Below are positions 15,076 through 23,140 of a DNA stretch of 24,222 bases, in pieces. Origin of the DNA: CAZJJY01 sp964546445 (GTDB lineage Bacteria > Patescibacteriota > Microgenomatia > PFEM01 > JAPLYW01); NCBI GenBank assembly GCA_964546445.1, contig CAZJJY010000005.1, forward strand, positions 1 to 24,222, read 5' to 3'. Within the stretch, counting starts at the first letter, position 1. Each line of letters starts with the position of its first letter. A program made the position numbers and the translations under genes. A model generated the notes under the pieces. It was not told the DNA's origin. It did no database searches and saw only the letters and a list, made by a program, of their open reading frames with translations.

Positions 15076-18000
15076 ATGGCAAATACTGACTACACAGCAA
15101 AACATATTAAAGTTCTTGAAGGTTTAGAACCGGTCCGTCGCCGACCTGGAATGTTTATCGGGTCCACAGACAGTAAAGGACTCCATCATATGATTATTGA
15201 GGTTGTCGATAACTCAGTCGACGAATCTTTGGCTGGTTTTACTAAAAATGTTTGGGTAACCCTCAAGAAAGATGGTTCTGCAAAAATTAAAGATGATGGG
15301 AGAGGTATCCCAGTTGATAAGCATGAATCAGGTGTTTCTGCTTTAGAAGTAGCCATGACTAAGCTTCATGCCGGAGCAAAATTCGACAGCAAAACATATA
15401 AAGTATCTGGTGGACTTCACGGAGTAGGAATATCCGTTGTTAATGCTTTATCTTCTTCTTTAAGAGTCGAGATAAGAAGAGATGGTAAAATTTTTGCCCA
15501 AGAATACAAAAGAGGAAAACCAACAACTTCTGTTAAGGAAGTAGGTAAAACAAAGGAGACCGGAACGACTACTTTCTTCATTCCAGATAAAAAAATCTTC
15601 AAAGACAGTGAATTCAAATATAAGATCATTGAACAATTGATAAGAGAAAGAGCTTATCTTGTCCCAGGCTTAAAACTCCACCTAAAAAATGAGAGAAATG
15701 GGAAAATTAAGCATTTCTATTTTGAAGGGGGGATTTCTTCCTTAGTAAGATTCTTAAACCGTAATAAAAAACCTATTCATCAACCTATCTTTATCAGAGG
15801 TGAAAAAAATGGAGAAGATGATTTAAGAGTAGAAGCCTCTATTCAATATAATGATGGATTCTCTGAACATATAGAATCTTTCGTTAATGTCATTAATACC
15901 AAAGATGGGGGAACCCATTTAACCGGATTTAAAATTGCCCTAACTAGAGCTATTAATGATTATGCCAAAAAAAGTGGAATTATTAAGGGAAGTGGGTTTA
16001 CTGGTGAAGATACTAAAGAAGGATTAACGGCCGTTGTCGCTATTAAAATCCCTACAGACATAATCCAATTTGAATCTCAAACTAAAGCAAAACTTAATAA
16101 TGCTGAAGCACAAGGAGCTGTAGCTACTGTGGTTAAGCAAGGGATTGATACTTATTTCGAAGAGCATCCTAAAGAAGCAAGAAGAATTATTGAAAAAATA
16201 GGTTTGGCGGCTAGAGCAAGAATGGCGGCTAGAGCCGCTAAAGAAGCTGTCATTAGAAAAAGCGAATTTTTTAGTAATGCTTTACCAGGTAAATTGGCTG
16301 ACTGTCAGGAAAAAGATCCTGCCTTCTCTGAACTTTTCATCGTTGAGGGAGATTCCGCTGGCGGCTGTTTTTCTGAAAATACTAAAATAGCTCTAAGTGA
16401 TGGAAGAAAAGTCACTTTTAAAGAATTAGTCCAAGAATGGAAAAAAGGAAAAACAAATTATTGCTACACTATTAAGAAAAACGGAGAAATTGGTCTAGAA
16501 AAGATTGTTTATCCACGCCTGACTAAAAAAAGTACAAAAGTAATAAAAGTGGTTTTAGACAATAATGAATCTATCTCTTGCACCCCTAATCATAAGTTTA
16601 TGCTGCGTGATGGTTCATTTATTGAAGCCAAAAATTTAAAACCAAAAATGAGCTTGATGCCTTTTAGAAAAACTCTCTCTAAGTTGAAAAATAGAATTAC
16701 TATTAAAGACTATGAAATGGTCCTTGATCCCAAAACTCATAAATGGATTTTCACCCACTTATTGGCGGATCGATACAACCTTAGTTATGGTTTATATCAC
16801 GAAAAAATTGGAACCCATAAGCATCATCTTGATTTTAACAAGCTAAACAACAATCCTGATAATATTATTAGGATGACTAAAGAAAAGCACCTTCAACTTC
16901 ACCAAAAACATATTAAAAAAACTCTTCATAAAAAAGAAGTAATAGAGAAATGCAATAAAATAAAAAGGGGCCCTGAATATCGTCAAAAAATTTCTGAAAC
17001 GATGAAAAAATTAAGTGGGATATTAAGTGCCAGAGCCAAGAAACAGTGGGAAAATCCAAAATATAAAAAGTATATGACTAAAAAATATTTGGAATTTTAT
17101 TATTCCAATCATAATTATCGAAAAAAACTTTTAGAAAGATTAAATAAAGCTCAAGAAGACTACTGGTCTAAAGAAAAAAATAGAATAAACCAAGCACAAA
17201 AAGTTAGAGAATATTTTAAAAAACATCCAGAAATAAAACAACATCTATCAGAAAAGGCGAAAAAACAATGGCTAGATAAAAATCTTTTAGAGTGGCGAAG
17301 CCAAAAAACAAAACAACAGTGGACAGATAAATTCAGAGAAAAAAGAAAAGAAGCTTATGATAATGTTTACTTAAATACAAGTCTAGAATTTGCTAGAAAA
17401 CTTTATGAGAAGTATGGCGATATTAGCTTATATGATGAGACAAGACTCAAACAACAGAAAAAAAATCATAATTTAGTGAAGTTAGGAACATTAAAGGACC
17501 GATTTTTCGACGGCAGTGAAGAAGTTATGTTAGGCGCAATAAAAAACTTTAATCATAAAATTAAATATATTGAGAAGGTAAAAGAAAAAATAGATGTTTA
17601 TGATTTGGAAGTACCTAATACTCACAATTTCGCCTTAGCCAGTGGAATTTTTGTTCATAACAGTGCCAAACAGGGAAGAAATCGAAAATTTCAAGCGATT
17701 TTACCTTTAGGAGGAAAAATTCTTAATACTGAAAGAGCTCATCTTGATAAAATTATTAGTTTTGATGAGCTTAAAGATCTTATTATTGCTCTTGGTATGG
17801 GAATAGGGGAGACCTTAAATCCAAGTAAAGCCAGATATCATCGTATTATTATAATGACTGATGCTGATGTTGATGGACAACACATTGACACTCTGCTTTT
17901 AACTTTCTTTTATCGTCATCTAAAACCTATTATCGATAAGGGATACCTTTATATTGCCATCCCACCTCTTTATAAAATCCAAATAGGTAAAAATTCCTAC

Positions 18001-18276
18001 TATGCTTATAATGATGAAGAGAAAGAAAAGATTTTAAATAAAAAAGCCAAAGGTGGTAAAAAAGCTAGCATTCAAAGATATAAAGGCCTAGGAGAAATGA
18101 ATCCACAGCAACTTTGGGAAACAACCATGGATCCTGACAAAAGACTTTTAAAGAAAATTACTATTGAAGATTCAGAAAAAGCAGACGAAGTATTTACCAT
18201 GCTTATGGGAGAAGAAGTGCCACCAAGAAAAAGATTTATACAGATGTATGCTAAGAATGCCGAACTTGATATTTAA
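15076..18276 (+). CDS. gyrB: DNA gyrase subunit B, interrupted by an intein
   Basis: A 1066-residue precursor; removing residues 431-862 leaves 634 residues, the normal GyrB length. The N-terminal GHKL ATPase has EVVDNSVDESLAG, DDGRGIPV and GGLHGVGISVVNALS. The TOPRIM domain has its catalytic Glu424 in VEGDSAGG just before the intein and DADVDGQHI (Asp929, 931, 933) after it. The C-terminus QRYKGLGEMNPQQLWETTMDP is the GyrB tail signature. With GyrA it introduces negative supercoils using ATP. The insertion splits the metal-binding site, so unspliced protein should be inactive. gyrA follows 34 bp downstream. No Shine-Dalgarno is seen. Confidence 0.97.
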   Translation: MANTDYTAKHIKVLEGLEPVRRRPGMFIGSTDSKGLHHMIIEVVDNSVDESLAGFTKNVWVTLKKDGSAKIKDDGRGIPVDKHESGVSALEVAMTKLHAGAKFDSKTYKVSGGLHGVGISVVNALSSSLRVEIRRDGKIFAQEYKRGKPTTSVKEVGKTKETGTTTFFIPDKKIFKDSEFKYKIIEQLIRERAYLVPGLKLHLKNERNGKIKHFYFEGGISSLVRFLNRNKKPIHQPIFIRGEKNGEDDLRVEASIQYNDGFSEHIESFVNVINTKDGGTHLTGFKIALTRAINDYAKKSGIIKGSGFTGEDTKEGLTAVVAIKIPTDIIQFESQTKAKLNNAEAQGAVATVVKQGIDTYFEEHPKEARRIIEKIGLAARARMAARAAKEAVIRKSEFFSNALPGKLADCQEKDPAFSELFIVEGDSAGGCFSENTKIALSDGRKVTFKELVQEWKKGKTNYCYTIKKNGEIGLEKIVYPRLTKKSTKVIKVVLDNNESISCTPNHKFMLRDGSFIEAKNLKPKMSLMPFRKTLSKLKNRITIKDYEMVLDPKTHKWIFTHLLADRYNLSYGLYHEKIGTHKHHLDFNKLNNNPDNIIRMTKEKHLQLHQKHIKKTLHKKEVIEKCNKIKRGPEYRQKISETMKKLSGILSARAKKQWENPKYKKYMTKKYLEFYYSNHNYRKKLLERLNKAQEDYWSKEKNRINQAQKVREYFKKHPEIKQHLSEKAKKQWLDKNLLEWRSQKTKQQWTDKFREKRKEAYDNVYLNTSLEFARKLYEKYGDISLYDETRLKQQKKNHNLVKLGTLKDRFFDGSEEVMLGAIKNFNHKIKYIEKVKEKIDVYDLEVPNTHNFALASGIFVHNSAKQGRNRKFQAILPLGGKILNTERAHLDKIISFDELKDLIIALGMGIGETLNPSKARYHRIIIMTDADVDGQHIDTLLLTFFYRHLKPIIDKGYLYIAIPPLYKIQIGKNSYYAYNDEEKEKILNKKAKGGKKASIQRYKGLGEMNPQQLWETTMDPDKRLLKKITIEDSEKADEVFTMLMGEEVPPRKRFIQMYAKNAELDI
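16366..17661 (+). mobile_element. Intein in gyrB with HNH-type endonuclease region
   Basis: 432 residues inserted between GDSAGG and SAKQGR, the GyrB site known to host inteins in other bacteria (e.g. cyanobacteria). Splicing residues are intact: Cys at position 1, block B TPNHKF (precursor Thr503, His506), terminal VHN, and Ser as the first C-extein residue. The central region is not LAGLIDADG. It carries an HNH pattern, HKHHLDFNKLNNNPDNI then KEKHLQLH (His583/584, Asn596, His605/609), followed by a Lys-rich helical stretch with three [AT]K[KQ]QW repeats (about 654-658, 728-732, 745-749), likely DNA-binding. Splicing is strongly supported; the endonuclease activity is inferred. Confidence 0.93.
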
Positions 18277-18309
18277 TTATTTAAACTAACCTGATTTAAT
18301 TATTTAAAC
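18271..18309 (+). repeat. 16-bp direct repeat in the gyrB-gyrA spacer
   Basis: ATTTAATTATTTAAAC occurs at 18271-18286 (containing the gyrB stop) and again at 18294-18309, 23 bp apart start to start, ending one base before the gyrA ATG. The role is unknown. Confidence 0.8.
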
Positions 18310-18310
18310 C

Positions 18311-21300
18311 ATGACTAAACAAGATATTGGAAAAGTAAAATCAATAGAAATCACTGAAGAAATGCGTAAGAGCTATCTTGATTATGCAATGTCAGTTATT
18401 GTTTCTCGTGCATTACCTGATGTCCGTGATGGTTTGAAACCAGTTCATAGAAGAATTCTTTTTGCCATGCATCAAATGGGAATTTCTCATTCTTCTCGTT
18501 ATACCAAAAGTGCTAAAGTCGTTGGAGAAACAATGGGGAAATATCACCCTCATGGAGACCAGGCCATTTATGACGCTCTCGTTCGTCTCGCTCAAGATTT
18601 CTCAATGCGTTATCCATTAATTGACGGTCAAGGAAACTTTGGTTCAATTGATGGTGATTCTGCTGCTGCAATGAGGTATTGTCTAACCGGCGATACTCTC
18701 ATCCTAACTAACAAAGGAATCATTCCAATAGAAAAAATTTCAAATAAAAAAGAAGCAAAAATCAATTTAAAGGTAATTAATTATCAAGGTAAAAAAGTTA
18801 AAGCAAACAGATTTTTTGATTCCGGAAAACACCCTATTACCAAAATTACTACTAAACAAGGATATGAACTAAAGGGTTCTTTTAATCATCCTATTCTCTG
18901 TTGGGGATTAAATGATTTCGGTTTCCCAAATTTACAATGGAAACTTCTCCAAGAAATAACTCTTAATGATTACGTAATTATCAACAGGAATTTTTCTTTT
19001 TTCAATAAAGATAATTTAAATCTAAAGAATTTTTATCCTCAAAATCCTTCTAAATACAAAGATATTAAATTACCAAACAAAATGAACGAAAATCTTGCTT
19101 TCTTATTGGGAGCTTTGGTTTCTGAAGGTAGTTTTCATCAAAAACAAATAATATTTAACAATCAAAACTTAGAATTTTATACTAAGGTAAAAAAGATTAT
19201 TAAAAACCAATTTCCAGGCACCAATCTCTATGAAAGAAAGGTAAAAGGAAATTGTCAAGAACTAAGCTTATATCATCAAAAGGCAGTAAAACTTTTAGAA
19301 AATATTGGTCTTGAAAATGTTAAGTCTGATAAAAAAGAAATACCTTTTGCTGTTCTTTATTCTAAAAAAGAAGTTATAAAACAATTCTTAGTCGCCTTAT
19401 TTGAAGGAGATGGTTCTGTTGGTCTCCATAAAGACAAAAGACATCAAGGCAAATCAATAGAACTTAACTATAATTCGAAAAGTTTTAAGTTAATAAAGCA
19501 ACTAAAAACTTTATTATTAAATTTTGGCATTGTAACGACTACTCCCTATCAAGATAAAAGAAATAATTGCTATAAACTTATCATTAGCGGGAAAGAAAAC
19601 ATCCAAAGATTTAAGAAAGAAGTTGGATTCTTTTCCTCAAGAAAAAAAACAGTTTTAAATCAAATTTCCGATATTAATCCTGAAAGAATGAGCAAAACAG
19701 ACTGGATTCCTTCCCTAAATAATTATTTAAGGACTAATTACAACGATGAGTTCGTTAAGAAAAATAATTTTGACAGATATAATAAATTGGAAAAAAATTA
19801 TCCACGTCTCAAAAAAATTCTAAATTATCAAGATAAAACTCTAATAGAATGGCTTTTAAAAAAGAGGTTTTTCTTTGATCAAATAAAAACTATTGAGAAA
19901 CTTTCTAAAAAAGAAAATGTTTACTCTATCAGGGTTGCTGATCAATCTCATTCTTTTATCGCTAATGGTTTTGTTAATCACAATACAGAAGTAAAACTAG
20001 ATAAAATAACTCAAGAAATATTAACAGATATTGAAAAAGAAACCGTAGAATTCAGAGAAAACTTTGACGCAACCTTAAAAGAACCTATTTATTTACCTTC
20101 AAGAATCCCTAATTTACTCTTAATGGGTTCTGATGGTATTGCTGTTGGAATGGCAACCAAAATACCTCCTCATAATTTGGGAGAAGTTGTAGATGCCCTA
20201 ATAGTAATGATTGATAAAGGGAAAGTTATTCTTCCTGAAGAAGAAAACGGAGATGGTAAAAAAGATAAAGATTTTGAAATAAAGAAAATAAAGCTCGACC
20301 AAGAGGATAAAAATGAACAATTATTATCTCTAAGTTTCGAATCTAAAGCTACCATTGAAGAAGACTTAATTAAACACATTAAAGGTCCTGATTTCCCTAC
20401 CGGAGGAACTATTTATGATAGGAATGAAATACTCCAAGCCTACAACACTGGAAAAGGTAAAATTTTAATTAGAGCTAAAGCAGAGATAGAGGAAATGAAG
20501 GGAGAAAAATTTAGAATAGTTATTAGTGAAATTCCTTATCAAGTTAACAAATCAAGACTTTTAGTCAAAATTGCTCAATTAATTAGAGACAAGAAGATAA
20601 ATGGTGTTTCTGACTTAAGAGATGAATCAGATAGAGAAGGATTAAGGATTGTTTTAGAACTTAAGAAAACTTCTCGTCCTAAAACTATTTTAAACAATCT
20701 TTATAAGAATACTCAGATGCAAATTAACTATCCAGCCAATATGGTTGCTTTAATTAATGGAGTCCCTTCTACTTTAAACTTAAAACAGATTCTGACTGAA
20801 TTTGTAAAACATCGCCAAAAAGTAATTATTAAAAAAACTATCTTTGAGCTTGAAGGAGCTAAGAGACATGCTCATATCTTAGAAGGACTTAAAATTGCCC
20901 TAGATAACCTAGATGAGGTTATAGAAACCATCAAAAAATCAAGTGATGTTCAAAACGCAAAAGACAATTTAATACGTAAATTTAAATTAAGCGATGTTCA
21001 GGCTCAAGCTATATTAGATATGCAACTAAGAAGACTCGCCGCTTTAGAAAGAAAGAAAATTGAGGATGAATATAAGAAAGTATTAAAACTAATTGAATAT
21101 CTAAAAGGGCTTCTTGCCGTCCCTAAAAAGATTTTAAACATTGTTAAAAAAGATCTTCTAGAAATTAAAGAGAAATATGCAGACCCAAGAAGAACTAAAG
21201 TCTATGTTCAAGCCTTAGACAGTTTTGAAGAAGAAGACCTTGTCCCTCAGGAAGAATGTTTAATTACCATGACTAAAAGTGGCTATATCAAGCGTCTACC

Positions 21301-22222
21301 TTTAGCTACCTATCGCTCACAAAGAAGGGGAGGAAAGGGAATAAGTGGGATGAAAACTAAGATGGAGGATGAAATTTCCTACTTTATAAAGGCTCAAACA
21401 CATGATAGTATCCTTTTCTTCACTAATACAGGCAGAGTTTTTCCTATTAGGGTTTGGGAAATTCCTGAAGGATCAAGACAATCTAAAGGACAAGCGGTCA
21501 TTAATTTAATTAACATCAGTCAAGATGAGCAAATTAAATCCATTCTTACCTTAGATTCAAATGCTATTAAAAATAGAGATCAATTCCTAATTATGGCCAC
21601 TAAAAGAGGAATGATTAAAAAGACTCACTTTAAAAACTTTGCTAATATGCGTTCCACAGGCTTAATCGCCATTAAGTTAAAGAAAGATGATGAACTTTGC
21701 TGGGTCAAAAGTGTTAAAAAAGACGATCATGTTCTTCTAGCCTCACATAAAGGAAAATCGATTAGGTTTAAGGAGACCAATATTAGACCTACTGGACGAA
21801 ATACCATGGGAGTAAGAGGTATTCATCTTAAAGAAAAAGATAATTACGTTGTCTGTATGGAAGTTTTCTCTCCAAAACAGCCTCAAATCAAGGATAAAAG
21901 AAAGAAAATATTTAGAGATCTTTTAATCGTTATGGAAAAAGGGTTGGGTAAAAGAACCTCTCTTAGAGCCTACAGACTACAAAAAAGAGGCGGAATAGGG
22001 ACAAAAGCAGCTCATTTAGCTGAAAAAACAGGTGATATCGTTACTTGTAGGTTAATTGATCAAAATATTAAACAAGTCATGCTTACCAGTAGTAAAGCCC
22101 AAGTTATTAAACTCCCAATCAAAAATATACCCCGTCTAGGTAGAGATACTCAGGGAGTAATCTTCATGAGGTTTAACAAACCAAATGACAAAATTGCCGC
22201 TGTCACTTGCTTAGAAAAATAA
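18311..22222 (+). CDS. gyrA: DNA gyrase subunit A, interrupted by an intein
   Basis: A 1303-residue precursor; removing residues 124-558 leaves 868 residues, normal for GyrA. The N-terminus has ALPDVRDGLKPVHRRILFAM, then KYHPHGDQAIYDALVRLAQ and DGDSAAAMRY, whose Tyr123 is the DNA-cleaving residue. The GyrA box QRRGGKG at precursor 1004-1010, with a C-terminal beta-pinwheel, marks it as gyrase rather than topoisomerase IV ParC. A Lys/Glu/Asp-rich insert of about 40 residues (near 638-680) precedes the IKGPDFPTGG motif. With GyrB it cuts, passes and reseals DNA to supercoil it. No Shine-Dalgarno is seen. The intein lies directly after the catalytic Tyr. Confidence 0.97.
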   Translation: MTKQDIGKVKSIEITEEMRKSYLDYAMSVIVSRALPDVRDGLKPVHRRILFAMHQMGISHSSRYTKSAKVVGETMGKYHPHGDQAIYDALVRLAQDFSMRYPLIDGQGNFGSIDGDSAAAMRYCLTGDTLILTNKGIIPIEKISNKKEAKINLKVINYQGKKVKANRFFDSGKHPITKITTKQGYELKGSFNHPILCWGLNDFGFPNLQWKLLQEITLNDYVIINRNFSFFNKDNLNLKNFYPQNPSKYKDIKLPNKMNENLAFLLGALVSEGSFHQKQIIFNNQNLEFYTKVKKIIKNQFPGTNLYERKVKGNCQELSLYHQKAVKLLENIGLENVKSDKKEIPFAVLYSKKEVIKQFLVALFEGDGSVGLHKDKRHQGKSIELNYNSKSFKLIKQLKTLLLNFGIVTTTPYQDKRNNCYKLIISGKENIQRFKKEVGFFSSRKKTVLNQISDINPERMSKTDWIPSLNNYLRTNYNDEFVKKNNFDRYNKLEKNYPRLKKILNYQDKTLIEWLLKKRFFFDQIKTIEKLSKKENVYSIRVADQSHSFIANGFVNHNTEVKLDKITQEILTDIEKETVEFRENFDATLKEPIYLPSRIPNLLLMGSDGIAVGMATKIPPHNLGEVVDALIVMIDKGKVILPEEENGDGKKDKDFEIKKIKLDQEDKNEQLLSLSFESKATIEEDLIKHIKGPDFPTGGTIYDRNEILQAYNTGKGKILIRAKAEIEEMKGEKFRIVISEIPYQVNKSRLLVKIAQLIRDKKINGVSDLRDESDREGLRIVLELKKTSRPKTILNNLYKNTQMQINYPANMVALINGVPSTLNLKQILTEFVKHRQKVIIKKTIFELEGAKRHAHILEGLKIALDNLDEVIETIKKSSDVQNAKDNLIRKFKLSDVQAQAILDMQLRRLAALERKKIEDEYKKVLKLIEYLKGLLAVPKKILNIVKKDLLEIKEKYADPRRTKVYVQALDSFEEEDLVPQEECLITMTKSGYIKRLPLATYRSQRRGGKGISGMKTKMEDEISYFIKAQTHDSILFFTNTGRVFPIRVWEIPEGSRQSKGQAVINLINISQDEQIKSILTLDSNAIKNRDQFLIMATKRGMIKKTHFKNFANMRSTGLIAIKLKKDDELCWVKSVKKDDHVLLASHKGKSIRFKETNIRPTGRNTMGVRGIHLKEKDNYVVCMEVFSPKQPQIKDKRKKIFRDLLIVMEKGLGKRTSLRAYRLQKRGGIGTKAAHLAEKTGDIVTCRLIDQNIKQVMLTSSKAQVIKLPIKNIPRLGRDTQGVIFMRFNKPNDKIAAVTCLEK
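18680..19984 (+). mobile_element. Intein in gyrA with LAGLIDADG endonuclease
   Basis: 435 residues inserted between catalytic Tyr123 and Thr of TEVKLDK, the same site used by mycobacterial GyrA inteins (e.g. M. xenopi). Splicing motifs: Cys at position 1 in CLTGDTLIL, block B SFNH (Ser190, His193, Ser in place of the usual Thr), block F-like NVYSIRVADQSHSF, terminal NHN, and Thr at +1. Two LAGLIDADG motifs are present, LLGALVSEG (265-273) and FLVALFEGDG (359-368), each with its acidic residue, so the endonuclease looks intact. Its domain is unrelated to that of the gyrB intein. Confidence 0.95.
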
Positions 22223-22225
22223 TCC

Positions 22226-22255
22226 TTGACTAATCTTTCATAATTAAAGTATATT
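22226..22255 (+). promoter_or_regulatory. Predicted promoter of the SIMPL-domain gene
   Basis: TTGACT (22226-22231) and TATATT (22250-22255) with an 18-bp spacer begin four bases after the gyrA stop. The ATG is only 8 nt past the -10 box, implying a leaderless mRNA. Confidence 0.72.
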
Positions 22256-22263
22256 AATAGGAC

Positions 22264-23052
22264 ATGGAAAAAGTAAAAAAATACTTAAAAGGCTTTTATA
22301 AGACAGATTATGGGAAAATCATTACCATAGTTGTCTCTATCCTTATTATTCTAAGCCTTTATTTCCGCTTTATTGGCCCTATTCCACTTTCCATAAGCCA
22401 AGTAACCACTGAAAAACAAACCGCCTTTAACGTCCAAGCTGAGGGGAAAGTCGTTGCTGTTCCTGATACGGCTACTATTAGTCTAGGGGTTCAAATAAAT
22501 AAGCCAACTGTTGAAGAAGCTCAAAAAGAAGCTAACGAAAAAATAAATAATGTTACCAAAGAACTTAAAAAAATCGGAATAGGGGATAACGATATAAAAA
22601 CAAGCGATTATCGCATTTATCCTAATTATAACTATCGATCCGGTAGAAAAATAGATAGTTATAATATCAATATTAGATTAGAAGTAAAAGTTAAAGATTT
22701 TGAAAAGATTAGTGAAGTCATCGATAAAGCAACTGCCCTTGGGGCTAATCAAATTGGTGATTTAGAATTTATCATCGATGATGAAAAATTAGAAGAATTA
22801 AAGATGGAAGCCAGAGAAAAGGCTATTAAAAAGGCCAAGAAAAAAGCAGAGCAAATTGCCAGGGCTGGTGGTTTAAGAATTGGAAAATTAATCAATATTG
22901 TTGATCAGGAAAACTCTCCTTATCAACCACGACCAACTCTTTTTAGAGCTTCTGGTTCTGCTCTTCAAGAAGACGAAGTAGAACAAACTCAAATCCAACC
23001 CGGTGAATCTGAAATTACAGTTCTAGTAACTCTAAGTTACGAAACTCTTTAA
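22264..23052 (+). CDS. Membrane-anchored SIMPL-domain (DUF541) protein
   Basis: A 262-residue protein with one N-terminal membrane helix at about 18-37 (KIITIVVSILIILSLYF) and an outside SIMPL domain. The signature is FNVQAEGKVVAVPDTATISLGV, then NVTKELKKIGIGDNDIKTSDYRIYPNY, and KAIKKAKKKAEQIARAGGLRIGKLI. The C-terminus ends in ITVLVTLSYE, the last beta strand of the family. SIMPL proteins (E. coli YggE, mouse SIMPL) have no firm biochemical role; YggE is linked to oxidative stress. It has its own promoter right after gyrA and converges on the recombinase gene. Confidence 0.9.
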   Translation: MEKVKKYLKGFYKTDYGKIITIVVSILIILSLYFRFIGPIPLSISQVTTEKQTAFNVQAEGKVVAVPDTATISLGVQINKPTVEEAQKEANEKINNVTKELKKIGIGDNDIKTSDYRIYPNYNYRSGRKIDSYNINIRLEVKVKDFEKISEVIDKATALGANQIGDLEFIIDDEKLEELKMEAREKAIKKAKKKAEQIARAGGLRIGKLINIVDQENSPYQPRPTLFRASGSALQEDEVEQTQIQPGESEITVLVTLSYETL

Positions 23053-23140
23053 ATCCTCCTGCCTGATTTAATTTCAAAGTAAAAATTACTAATGTAGAAA
23101 TTGTCGAAGCAAGTAATATTTTCTGAAAATTAATAAAACG
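23053..23140. other. Convergent intergenic spacer, no clear terminator
   Basis: 88 bp between the SIMPL and recombinase stops. It holds only weak AT-rich hairpins (e.g. AGTAA-AAA-TTACT at 23078-23090). No GC-rich stem with a T-run is visible on either strand. Confidence 0.55.
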
